From the IMG/VR virus record IMGVR_UViG_3300031918_000095, positions 1 to 34,860 of that record: a stretch of DNA of 34,860 bases; one strand, given 5' to 3'. The translations under genes were made by a program, and so were the position numbers. Positions 22,796 to 28,662 of the stretch are shown one piece after another. Within the stretch, counting starts at the first letter, position 1. The number at the start of each line of letters is the position of its first letter. The stretch comes from a virus. The notes beneath the pieces are model-generated. The model worked only from the letters and a program-made list of their open reading frames with translations. It did not search any database and was not told where the DNA came from.

Positions 22796-23110
22796 CTATA
22801 ATTTTCTATGCATATCTTTATGGTGTACTGGGCATAACCATATAACTTCCAATGGTTTTGAATAATCAAAATGATGTCCCTCAGCATTTTGATTTCCACA
22901 TACCTCACAGAGACCTCTAACAATTTTATTATTAGCAATTTCGTGATAAAGCAATTTTCTAACTTTATCTTTTTCTGTTCCATTTTTACTTCTCCATTTT
23001 TTTATATATTGTCTATTATATATCTTTAATTTTTCATTATTTTTTTTTCTATAATTAGAATACCACTTTCTATACTCTTCTTTTGATTTAAAACTTTCTA
23101 CATTAGGCAT
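22796..23110 (-). CDS. HNH endonuclease-like zinc protein
   Basis: 104 residues. The N-terminal half is a basic helix (YRKWYSNYRKKNNEKLKIYN). The C-terminal half is a compact HNH/treble-clef core: RGLCEVCGNQNAEGHHFDYS, then EVIWLCPVHHKDMH. Cys pairs and the HHxxD/HKxxH pattern imply a zinc-bound nuclease fold. It is the first gene of the leftward early cluster. The ATG lies four bases past a 32-nt palindrome that covers its promoter. Could be a small homing endonuclease. Confidence 0.7.
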   Translation of the reverse strand: MPNVESFKSKEEYRKWYSNYRKKNNEKLKIYNRQYIKKWRSKNGTEKDKVRKLLYHEIANNKIVRGLCEVCGNQNAEGHHFDYSKPLEVIWLCPVHHKDMHRKL

Positions 23111-23113
23111 AAA

Positions 23114-23145
23114 ATATTTTAATATTATTTATAATATTAAAATAT
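23114..23145. repeat. 32-nt perfect palindrome, probable operator
   Basis: Two 15-bp arms, fully complementary, around a TT centre (arm pattern ATATTTTAATATTAT). It overlaps the -10 box (23141-23146) and start site of the leftward promoter and ends three bases before the ATG at 23110. A binding site for a dimeric repressor is the simplest reading. A hairpin in the mRNA leader is an alternative. Confidence 0.7.
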
Positions 23146-23169
23146 ACTCCTATGTAAACAACTTGTCAA
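23141..23169 (-). promoter_or_regulatory. Leftward consensus promoter
   Basis: Minus strand TTGACA (23164-23169), 17-bp spacer, TATATT (23141-23146). It drives the HNH-like gene at 23110. The palindrome 23114-23145 lies across the -10 box. Confidence 0.7.
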
Positions 23170-23178
23170 TAACTTTAT

Positions 23179-23207
23179 TTGACACTCATTTTATTTTGTA
23201 TTCTATT
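23179..23207 (+). promoter_or_regulatory. Rightward promoter, divergent from 23141
   Basis: TTGACA (23179-23184), 17-bp spacer, TCTATT (23202-23207). The two TTGACA boxes of the divergent pair are nine bases apart. TTGTTTAC occurs on this side at 23218-23225 and inverted at 23154-23161, perhaps a shared operator. The -10 is weak. Confidence 0.4.
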
Positions 23208-23289
23208 GGTAATTAACTTGTTTACTTATTTTATTAGGTATAGTATTATTTGAATGTAACTTAGTTACCACAAGAAACCCAAAAGATTC

Positions 23290-23350
23290 AAAACCTTTTC
23301 ACGGGTGCTTAATTAAGAAATTAGTTAAGCTCTTGTGAAAGGGTTTTTAT
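23290..23350 (+). terminator. Nested hairpin with T-run
   Basis: Arms 23290-23302 and 23335-23347 pair over 13 positions (one G-U). Inside is a second stem (GCTTAA at 23307-23312 with TTAAGC at 23325-23330). The right arm runs into TTTTTATTTT. It fits an intrinsic terminator or attenuator ending an RNA from 23179-23207. Confidence 0.6.
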
Positions 23351-23411
23351 TTTAATATGGTTGGCGGACCTATTTGCCATATTAATCTTACTTGATTAAA
23401 TTATAGGACTT

Positions 23412-23570
23412 TATAATGATGTGACTGGCAGAATCCAGCTACCCTAAGTTATAGAAGTGAATCTTGCGTTTTTAGTAAAATGTCTTGGCGCAAGAAACCC
23501 ACAGATAGCTCGTGCGAGCTTCCTCTGATAGTGAGACATAAGAATTAGAGAAGAGAAATTCTCACAAAAT
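23412..23570 (+). ncRNA. Candidate folded RNA in the control region
   Basis: Begins behind a perfect TATAAT (23412-23417). In order it holds: CUGG-CAGAAU-CCAG (23425-23438); a stem CUUGCG/CGCAAG (23463-23468 with 23489-23494, extended by one pair on each side); and a hairpin AGCUC-GUGC-GAGCU (23507-23520) flanked by CAGA/UCUG. GC content is clearly above the flanks. A 22-codon frame (23480-23548) lies within it and cannot be excluded as a leader peptide. No 3' terminator is obvious. I do not recognise a known RNA family. Confidence 0.4.
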
Positions 23571-23636
23571 AATTCACTAGAATAGACTATAATACTAAAT
23601 GGCTTTTAATTTCCTATACCTAAATTATAAATATAC

Positions 23637-23664
23637 TTGATTAAAATATTTTTAGTAGTATTAT
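23637..23664 (+). promoter_or_regulatory. Promoter of the ParB-like gene
   Basis: TTGATT (23637-23642), 16-bp spacer, TATTAT (23659-23664). The ATG at 23671 is the seventh base after the -10 box, so the message is predicted to be leaderless. Confidence 0.5.
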
Positions 23665-23670
23665 ATTAAT

Positions 23671-24162
23671 ATGAACACACAACTAATTTGGTTAAATACT
23701 AAGAAAAAAGTTTCTGATATAATTCCTTATGAGAGGAATCCTAGGAAAATAACAGAAGCACAAATAGAATATCTTAAGAAGAGTTTATATAGATTTAATT
23801 TAGTAGATGTACCTATAATTGATTTTGATGGAGTCTTAATTTCTGGTCATCAGAGATGTAAGGCTCTTTCTTTATTGGGTAGAGACTTTGAGGAAATTGA
23901 TGTAAGAATACCAAATAGAAAACTAACTGAAAAAGAATTTAAAGATTTAAATCTAGAATTAAATAAATTGCGCGGAACTTTTGATTTTGATATTTTAGGA
24001 GCTGATTTTGAAATGGAAGAACTTAAGGATTTAGGATTTGATAATACAGAACTTGGATTAGGTTATCCAGAAGAAGAAAGTTTATCTTTAGATAATTTTG
24101 ATGACTCTAAAGAAAAGAAAGAACATACTTGCCCTTCTTGCGGAGAAAAATTCACTGATTAA
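23671..24162 (+). CDS. ParB/sulfiredoxin-domain protein with zinc tail
   Basis: 163 residues. The ParB-like nuclease/CTPase fold shows VSDIIPYERNPRKI (about 14-27), IEYLKKSLYRFNLVDVPIID (about 33-52) and the signature LISGHQRCKALSLLG (about 57-71). The C-terminus has a CPSCGEKF zinc knuckle. In phages this lone domain often accompanies DNA methyltransferases, but none is visible here. The tail end (CPSCGEKF) may bind a partner. Likely DNA-associated; the exact role is open. Confidence 0.75.
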   Translation: MNTQLIWLNTKKKVSDIIPYERNPRKITEAQIEYLKKSLYRFNLVDVPIIDFDGVLISGHQRCKALSLLGRDFEEIDVRIPNRKLTEKEFKDLNLELNKLRGTFDFDILGADFEMEELKDLGFDNTELGLGYPEEESLSLDNFDDSKEKKEHTCPSCGEKFTD

Positions 24163-24165
24163 TAT

Positions 24166-24312
24166 ATGAAAAATTCACTTTATGATTACATTGTAACTAA
24201 GTTTATAGAAAATTATTATGCTAAAAAGAAAATTCAAGAGCAACATAAGAAAGATACAAGACGAGTTATGGCAAGAGTGCAGAAGAATAAGTCTCGCAAG
24301 ATACATAGATAA
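24166..24312 (+). CDS. Possible 48-residue basic peptide
   Basis: MKNSLYDYIVTKFIENYYAK followed by a Lys/Arg/Gln-rich end (KKIQEQHKKDTRRVMARVQ). It uses the TAATAT-ATG context but overlaps the NinG-like gene for 95 bases in another frame. Either a short coupled cistron or chance. An ancient frameshift that separated the N-terminus of the NinG-like protein is a third option. Confidence 0.35.
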   Translation: MKNSLYDYIVTKFIENYYAKKKIQEQHKKDTRRVMARVQKNKSRKIHR

Positions 24313-24616
24313 GGATGGTAAGCATCACTGTTACACTTGTGATAAAGAAGTAGATGGAAGTAACCGCCAACTTGGACATTTCATCCCTAACTCGGTAGGA
24401 GGGGCTATTCTCCGATACAACTTAGATAACCTTAGAATACAATGCTATTATTGCAATATTAACCTAGGAGGAAATGGTTCAATGTTCTCAAGGAACCTAT
24501 TGAGAGATAAAGGACAGAAATACCTAGACGACCTCTTCCTTTTAAGGCAACAGAGTGTAAAAGCGATATACCACTACCTAAAACTACTAGAGGAATACAA
24601 AAAAATAGAGAAATAG
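24218..24616 (+). CDS. ninG: NinG/Rap-like recombination protein
   Basis: 132 residues. Pattern of lambda NinG (Rap): LWQECRRISLARYIDKDG, HCYTCDKE (about 38-45), QLGHFIPNS (about 51-59), RYNLDNLRIQCYYCNINLGG (about 66-85), then helical DLFLLRQQSVKAIYHYLKLL. Cys pairs and His make a metal-bound HNH-related fold. NinG promotes recombination and resolves branched DNA in lambdoid phages. It probably works with the RecB-like nuclease and SSB-like protein encoded on the other strand. Ends in TAG directly before the promoter of the chaperonin operon. Confidence 0.7.
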   Translation: MLKRKFKSNIRKIQDELWQECRRISLARYIDKDGKHHCYTCDKEVDGSNRQLGHFIPNSVGGAILRYNLDNLRIQCYYCNINLGGNGSMFSRNLLRDKGQKYLDDLFLLRQQSVKAIYHYLKLLEEYKKIEK

Positions 24617-24646
24617 TTGACAGTTTTATATGAGGTGGAGTATAAT
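24617..24646 (+). promoter_or_regulatory. Consensus promoter of the chaperonin operon
   Basis: TTGACA (24617-24622), 18-bp spacer, TATAAT (24641-24646): both boxes perfect. The expected start near 24653 leaves a leader of about 25 nt. It begins immediately after the NinG-like stop and serves eight genes up to the terminator at 27855. Confidence 0.8.
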
Positions 24647-24677
24647 ATCACTATTATTAGTAATTTTAGTATAAATT

Positions 24678-24854
24678 ATGTCTAAAGAAGAAAAAAGTGC
24701 AGAACAAGTAGAGTTCGAAAAGGTCGCAGGCGAAGCCGCCAAAGAAGTTAACGAACTTTTATCAAGTAAGGGCTTAGTTTTAAGTATCCAGATGATTTAT
24801 GGAGACTCTGGTATCACAGCAAAGCCTGTAATTATAAAAGACCCAAATGCTTAG
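24678..24854 (+). CDS. 58-residue acidic protein, chaperonin operon
   Basis: MSKEEKSAEQVEFEKVAGEA, a helix (AAKEVNELLSSK), then beta strands GLVLSIQMIYGDSGITAKPV. First cistron behind the consensus promoter. It overlaps the next gene by eight bases. It may be a small regulator or a chaperone-substrate adaptor. Not recognised. Confidence 0.6.
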   Translation: MSKEEKSAEQVEFEKVAGEAAKEVNELLSSKGLVLSIQMIYGDSGITAKPVIIKDPNA

Positions 24855-25095
24855 TTTTTTATTAGGGCTAGTGCTTGGACTAGTTGGAGGATTCATCGGA
24901 GGATTATTTTTCTATGCCAAACGAGTGCATAAGAATATCAAGACCGAAGAAGTAACCCGCGCAACTATTAACTCAATCATAAATGAGCAAACTCCAAAAG
25001 GAGAGTTCATCACTGTGAATAAAACAGAGCAAATTATTAAAGACCACTCAGGAGATCTCGCCCTGGGAGATATATTAGAAGATGAAGACAGATAA
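24847..25095 (+). CDS. Membrane-anchored small protein, 82 aa
   Basis: A Gly/Leu-rich N-terminal membrane span (MLSFLLGLVLGLVGGFIGGL), then a basic segment (YAKRVHKNIK) and a polar tail with an acidic end (LGDILEDEDR). The span could be a signal anchor with the body in the cytoplasm. Overlaps the preceding gene and ends one base before the next ATG (TAATATG). Confidence 0.55.
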   Translation: MLSFLLGLVLGLVGGFIGGLFFYAKRVHKNIKTEEVTRATINSIINEQTPKGEFITVNKTEQIIKDHSGDLALGDILEDEDR

Positions 25096-25096
25096 T

Positions 25097-25405
25097 ATGA
25101 TAAAGAAAAAACAATTATTAAGAATACTCATACAAATTGAAGCTAATCAAAACAAGTTAATCGACCTTGAAAAAAATCAATTGCTTCATGTGGGAGGAAA
25201 GCACGATTTAGAAATAAGAGAAAAACTCCAAGCGATATATGATTATCTAGGAGTTAAGGAAACTATAAAGAAAGAAATTGAAACAAGCCCTCAAATAATA
25301 ACAAGATATGGCATTACAGCTTCTTGGGGAAGTTATTATGAAAAACAACCAGAAATAGATACCATTAAAAAGACATTAGTATTAGTTAAGAATAAAAAGA
25401 AGTAA
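25097..25405 (+). CDS. Coiled-coil hypothetical protein, 102 aa
   Basis: I use the ATG at 25097, which forms the common TAA-t-ATG junction with the previous stop; an ATG five codons upstream is also in frame. N-terminal coiled coil (IKKKQLLRILIQIEANQNKL), then a mixed domain (TRYGITASWGSYYEK). It precedes the GroEL-type gene by one base. Function unknown; a phage-specific partner of the chaperonin is possible. Confidence 0.6.
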   Translation: MIKKKQLLRILIQIEANQNKLIDLEKNQLLHVGGKHDLEIREKLQAIYDYLGVKETIKKEIETSPQIITRYGITASWGSYYEKQPEIDTIKKTLVLVKNKKK

Positions 25406-25406
25406 T

Positions 25407-26921
25407 ATGAGTAAGCAAGTAAATTTCAGCAGAGATGCTAAAGATAAAATCAAGGTAGGAATAGACATCGTAGTGAAGTCTATTCGCACAACCATCGGTC
25501 CTAAAGGGCGTAATGCTTTCATAGATGACCAGATGCAACCTAAGATAACCAACGATGGAAAGACCATCGCCAACTCAATAACATTAGAAGATAAGTTCGA
25601 GAATATGGGTGCGTGGCTTGTAAAGAACGCCGCAGGCCAAACAGACGATGAGGCAGGAGACGGAACTTCCACTACCTCTGTCCTTTTGAAAGCAATAATA
25701 GACGAAGCCCAGAAGAGACCAGAGAGTCCAATGGACATCAAACGCTCACTTATAAAATGGGGGGACAAGGTAAATGAATACATAAAAGACATGGCTAAGC
25801 CTGTAAAGGACAACCAGCTCGCAAATGTAGCAACTATCTCCGCAGAAGATGAGACCATAGGTAATTTGATAACAGACATTATAAACAAAGTAGGACGAAG
25901 AGTCCCTATCAATGTAGAGGACAACGTTCTCCCTCAGATAGAATACGAAATATCCCAGGGGCTAGAGACCAACGTAGGGTTCGCCCACCACGCATTTATA
26001 AATAATATAAGAAATGGAACAGCAGAACTGGAAAATGTTAGAGTGTTTGCAACAGACAGACGAATCTCTTCACTCCCAGACCTTATGGTCTTATTGCAAC
26101 TCCTGGAGACAAACAAGATCACAACCCTGGTAATCCTAGCAAGTGATATAGATAACGCAGTGCTTGGAACCCTAGTAAACTCAAAGTCAGCAGGAATGTT
26201 CAACTCACTAGTAATCCAAGCCCGTAATGCAGACCTAGAAGATATGGTAGCAATGTCTGGCGCAACTCTCGTATCAGAACTCACAGGTATAAAGCTATCA
26301 GAAGTAAAGCTAGAACACTTGGGTAAGGTAGAGAGAATCGTCTCAAGTAACAAAAAGACTTTAATCATAAACAACTCTCCAAAAGCTAAAGAGAAAGAAG
26401 AAACCCTCCGCGCAATGGTAGAGAACACAAAGAACATCTACGAGAAGAAGTTCCTAAACGACAGAGCAGATAAACTCGCAGGAGGAGTAGCAACCATCAA
26501 GGTAGGCGCTCACGTAGATACAGAACGAGAATACCAGAAGTATAAGATAGAAGACGCCATAAACGCCACAAAATCAGCCCTAGAAGAGGGAATTGTAGAG
26601 GGTGGAGGTATGTGTCTCTACCGCATAAGTAACAAGCTAAAGGGCAACTCAGCAGGAGAAGTGATCCTACGAAACGCGCTCAAAGAACCTCTACGAGCAA
26701 TCATAGAGAACTGTAACGAAGATTACACATCGATAGTAAAGAAACTCCCAAACAAGAAAGGCTACGATGCAAAGAACGACAAAGCAGTAGATATGATAAA
26801 GGCAGGTATTATAGACCCAGCAAGAGTAACAAGGTGTGCAGTAACAAACGCATTACAAAGTGCAGCTAATTACATTACCATGGAGGTTTGTATCACTGAT
26901 AAACAAGATGATAAAAAATAA
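25407..26921 (+). CDS. groL: Phage-encoded GroEL-type chaperonin
   Basis: 504 residues, shorter than bacterial GroEL (about 540). Equatorial motifs are present: TIGPKGRNAFID (29-40), ITNDGKT with Asp50, EDKFENMGAWLVKNA (61-75) and GDGTSTTSVLL (84-94, the ATP loop with Asp85). The hinge/ATPase Asp383 is in IEDAINATKSALEEGIVEGG, and DPARVTRCAVTNAL lies near the end. The apical domain (about 186-360) is diverged: APGFGDRRK, near-invariant in GroEL, is missing and the stretch is about six residues shorter (IQARNADLEDM), while GYLSPYF becomes GFAHHAF. There is no GGM tail; the end is DKQDDKK. An ATP-driven folding chamber for phage proteins, such as the capsid, is the likely role. Confidence 0.9.
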   Translation: MSKQVNFSRDAKDKIKVGIDIVVKSIRTTIGPKGRNAFIDDQMQPKITNDGKTIANSITLEDKFENMGAWLVKNAAGQTDDEAGDGTSTTSVLLKAIIDEAQKRPESPMDIKRSLIKWGDKVNEYIKDMAKPVKDNQLANVATISAEDETIGNLITDIINKVGRRVPINVEDNVLPQIEYEISQGLETNVGFAHHAFINNIRNGTAELENVRVFATDRRISSLPDLMVLLQLLETNKITTLVILASDIDNAVLGTLVNSKSAGMFNSLVIQARNADLEDMVAMSGATLVSELTGIKLSEVKLEHLGKVERIVSSNKKTLIINNSPKAKEKEETLRAMVENTKNIYEKKFLNDRADKLAGGVATIKVGAHVDTEREYQKYKIEDAINATKSALEEGIVEGGGMCLYRISNKLKGNSAGEVILRNALKEPLRAIIENCNEDYTSIVKKLPNKKGYDAKNDKAVDMIKAGIIDPARVTRCAVTNALQSAANYITMEVCITDKQDDKK

Positions 26922-26922
26922 T

Positions 26923-27144
26923 ATGGAAGATATAAATTTAATTGAAAAACTTACTAAAGAAATTGGCTCTAAGTATATGCTTAGAATAGAAAGATGGAAA
27001 GATGAGTATAAACATTGGAGAGCTGGGTTAGATTGGTATGGAGAAAATGATTATACTTTTATTTGTGAAAAACCTACATTAGAAGAATGTTTATTATTAA
27101 TTAAAGAATTTATAGATAAAGAATATGAAACCACTCGGAAATAA
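26923..27144 (+). CDS. Small acidic protein between GroEL and GroES
   Basis: 73 residues from the ATG at 26923, which sits one base after the GroEL stop (TAATATG). MEDINLIEKLTKEIGSKYML, then aromatic-rich WRAGLDWYGENDYTFICE and a helix. Its last 20 bases overlap the GroES-like start. It lies between the two chaperonin genes and is absent from bacterial groESL operons, so it is a candidate phage-specific cofactor. Family unknown. Confidence 0.6.
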   Translation: MEDINLIEKLTKEIGSKYMLRIERWKDEYKHWRAGLDWYGENDYTFICEKPTLEECLLLIKEFIDKEYETTRK

Positions 27145-27409
27145 GATAATGCTAGATATAAAAGAAGTTAAAATTGGCGCAATACAATCTGACGCAATAG
27201 AAGAACATGGAACTATAATTGCGATAGGAGGTAATGCTTTCGTTACACTAGTAAAAAATAACCCAGATATTACAGACGAAGAGAATACAAATGATTTAAT
27301 AGGTAAAACTCTATACTTCAAAGCCTGGGCAGTAGACGTTATAACTAAAGGTCAAGACAAATACTACTTTATAAGTTCAGATAGTGACGCGATATGCGCC
27401 ATCGAATAA
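27125..27409 (+). CDS. groS: GroES-type co-chaperonin
   Basis: 94 residues. The GroES pattern is clear: MKPLGNKIMLDIKEV (cf. IRPLHDRVIVKRKEV), HGTIIAIGGNAF (cf. RGEVLAVGNGR), DLIGKTLYFKAWAVDVITK (cf. VGDIVIFNDGYGVKS) and FISSDSDAICAIE (cf. LIMSESDILAIVE). The mobile loop that docks on GroEL is shortened and lacks the usual GGIVL; the segment reads KIGAIQSDAIEE. An insert of about 14 residues (LVKNNPDITDEE) occupies the roof-loop area. T4 gp31 is a precedent for a phage GroES, but here the partner GroEL is encoded too. Confidence 0.8.
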   Translation: MKPLGNKIMLDIKEVKIGAIQSDAIEEHGTIIAIGGNAFVTLVKNNPDITDEENTNDLIGKTLYFKAWAVDVITKGQDKYYFISSDSDAICAIE

Positions 27410-27410
27410 T

Positions 27411-27602
27411 ATGAAAAAAATAATATCACCAGAGCAAGCAAAAGAAAATAAAAGAGTATTAAATGTTAATAAGTTTATAAGAGTATTCAATGCTTCTAAA
27501 AACCACGAAGAACGCGCCGCTCTAATGAGTAAAATAGAAAAGTATACCACTAGATATGACGCTCTAAGAGTAAAGGAAGCAGAAGAAAAGGCTAAAAAAT
27601 AA
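27411..27602 (+). CDS. 63-residue basic helical protein
   Basis: MKKIISPEQAKENKRVLNVN then FNASKNHEERAALMSKIEKY and a charged end EAEEKAKK. Start chosen by the TAATATG junction after the GroES stop. All-helical and Lys/Glu-rich. Function unknown; part of the chaperonin operon. Confidence 0.55.
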   Translation: MKKIISPEQAKENKRVLNVNKFIRVFNASKNHEERAALMSKIEKYTTRYDALRVKEAEEKAKK

Positions 27603-27603
27603 T

Positions 27604-27822
27604 ATGTGTGGCGACAATAAAAACTCAGTACATAAGATGAAAGACTTAGTAAACGATGAGCGAATACTCATAGCTTATTGTGAAAGGTGTAAATTCCGCG
27701 CTTATATCAGAAAGTACGATGGAAGAACAGACCCTAAGTATGGAAAGATATTCAGGAGAGACACACTACAACCAGGAAGTAACTTGTACTGGAAAGAGTA
27801 TGGACACATGAAGGTAGTATAG
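27604..27822 (+). CDS. 72-residue zinc-knuckle protein
   Basis: MCGDNKNSVHKMKDLVNDER, AYCERCKFRAYIRKYDGR (about 25-42) with one CxxC and an early Cys/His, and a Trp/Tyr-rich end (NLYWKEYGHMKVV). Last gene of the chaperonin operon; ends in TAG about 30 bases ahead of the terminator. Possibly nucleic-acid binding. Confidence 0.6.
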   Translation: MCGDNKNSVHKMKDLVNDERILIAYCERCKFRAYIRKYDGRTDPKYGKIFRRDTLQPGSNLYWKEYGHMKVV

Positions 27823-27854
27823 TATAATAAAGTTGTGACACTTATATCACATTA

Positions 27855-27886
27855 AAAAGGCCTCAACTTTCGTTGGGGCTTTTTTA
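27855..27886. terminator. Bidirectional intrinsic terminator
   Basis: GCCTCAAC (27860-27867), TTTC loop, GTTGGGGC (27872-27879), one T-G pair, followed by TTTTTT and preceded by AAAAAG. It ends the chaperonin operon on the plus strand and the HNH gene on the minus strand. Confidence 0.85.
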
Positions 27887-28171
27887 ATTCTTCTCGTAGT
27901 ATTTGTCTAACCACTCGAATATGAACCGTTCTCCAGTTTCACCATCTTGGGTGTGCCAAAAATAGTTTACTAGATACTCAATACATTCAACAGGATCTTT
28001 ATTGTCAAAGACGTGGTGGAAATGTTGGTGTTTGTCAATATCCAAGATTGCGATATTTTCAATGGTACTTCTACCTCCCCGTGAGGAAGGTACAACGTGA
28101 TGCCGATTAGTGTGGTCGTTCTTCGGTTTAGGCTTTGGCAAGGGCTTCATAAAGACCTTTAATCTTTTCAT
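27884..28171 (-). CDS. HNH-type protein, 95 aa
   Basis: Basic start MKRLKVFMKPLPKPKPKN, then the HNH-like core NRHHVVPSSRGGRSTIENIA (about 22-41) and IDKHQHFHHVF (about 45-55), with a helical end. It lacks Cys pairs, so it is a compact HNH without the usual zinc ribbon. Its start overlaps the previous stop (ATGA). HNH proteins beside terminase genes help cut DNA at packaging in some phages; this may be one, or a mobile element. Confidence 0.7.
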   Translation of the reverse strand: MKRLKVFMKPLPKPKPKNDHTNRHHVVPSSRGGRSTIENIAILDIDKHQHFHHVFDNKDPVECIEYLVNYFWHTQDGETGERFIFEWLDKYYEKN

Positions 28172-28389
28172 TTTTTCACTTCATTAAACATATCAAGGAA
28201 ATCAATTGATGTAGGATACCTCAAGTCAAAGAGGCGTTCATTAGAGCTAGAAACAGTGTAAATGCGTTCCACTGAATCTGTTTTAGGAGCATAGAGAAGT
28301 CTTTTGTTTTCTCTACCAAGAATTGTAAGTTCTGCGAAGTGACTGAGTCTTTGCCAGCCAACATTCAAAAGTCTTTCTTCTGTTGTCAT
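28168..28389 (-). CDS. Hypothetical protein, 73 aa
   Basis: MTTEERLLNVGWQRLSHFAE then beta strands (NKRLLYAPKTD, ERIYTVSSSNER) and a helix (SIDFLDMFNEVKK). Its TGA stop overlaps the HNH start (ATGA), implying coupled expression. No family recognised. Confidence 0.6.
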   Translation of the reverse strand: MTTEERLLNVGWQRLSHFAELTILGRENKRLLYAPKTDSVERIYTVSSSNERLFDLRYPTSIDFLDMFNEVKK

Positions 28390-28429
28390 TGTATTAAGTT
28401 TTAAAGTGCCTTTAATATAATTGTAGACC

Positions 28430-28457
28430 TTGCATAGAAAAATACAAGTAGTATAAT
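28430..28457 (+). promoter_or_regulatory. Promoter of first intergenic RNA
   Basis: TTGCAT (28430-28435), 16-bp spacer, TATAAT (28452-28457). No gene starts within its transcript before the terminator at 28560-28624. Confidence 0.6.
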
Positions 28458-28463
28458 TAATAT

Positions 28464-28624
28464 GTTAACTTGGTAAAACGAAATGGTATAAACCTGCGTT
28501 GAGACAAGCCAATATCAAACAGGAGTACACAGACGTCCACACTCAGCTAATAGTTCACTAAAAATACTCGGGGCATAGAAACATATTTCTTTTATATTAA
28601 TCTATTTGCCTTGAGTATTTTTTT
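28464..28624 (+). ncRNA. Candidate ncRNA 1 upstream of terminase
   Basis: About 160 nt between a promoter and a terminator, with no frame longer than a few codons. Visible pairing: CCUG 28493-28496 with CAGG 28520-28523, and GUUGAG 28498-28503 with CUCAGC 28542-28547. These two cross each other, which would make a pseudoknot. A GAGU/ACUC pair lies near 28522-28544. The family is unknown. Its position beside packaging genes and its size recall the packaging RNA of phi29, but no sequence match to that RNA is claimed. Confidence 0.5.
28560..28624 (+). terminator. Terminator of ncRNA 1
   Basis: AAAAATACTC (28560-28569) pairs with GAGTATTTTT (28613-28622). An inner stem GGCA+TAGA / TCTA+TGCC has a two-base bulge. 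The T-run reaches 28624. Confidence 0.7.
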
Positions 28625-28628
28625 ATAT

Positions 28629-28656
28629 TTGACAAGCAATACAGAAGGAATACAAT
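28629..28656 (+). promoter_or_regulatory. Promoter of second intergenic RNA
   Basis: TTGACA (28629-28634), 16-bp spacer, TACAAT (28651-28656). It starts right after the previous terminator. Confidence 0.6.
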
Positions 28657-28662
28657 TATAGT

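Noticed and set aside
23424-23570. tRNA or tmRNA in the control region
   Set aside because: No GTTCRANNC T-loop or 3' CCA-type acceptor could be found; the stems do not form a cloverleaf.
25382-26437. Long reading frames antisense to the GroEL-type gene
   Set aside because: Their residue pattern (Ser/Leu/Ile-rich, no motif) is the usual shadow of a conserved gene on the other strand.
25407-26921. Host chromosomal groEL picked up as contamination
   Set aside because: The gene sits between phage-type genes in one operon with the same TAATATG junctions. It lacks the GGM tail and the GFGDRRK motif, and the gene order GroEL-before-GroES is not that of host groESL.
27834-27851. CRP-like site TGTGA...TCACA
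   Set aside because: The centre is eight bases instead of six and it lies between a stop codon and a terminator, where an activator site makes no sense; it could be a weak hairpin.
8433-28170. Recoded genetic code (TGA as glycine or tryptophan)
   Set aside because: All conserved genes read through without in-frame TGA and the TGA codons fall at natural ATGA gene junctions, so the standard bacterial code explains the data.
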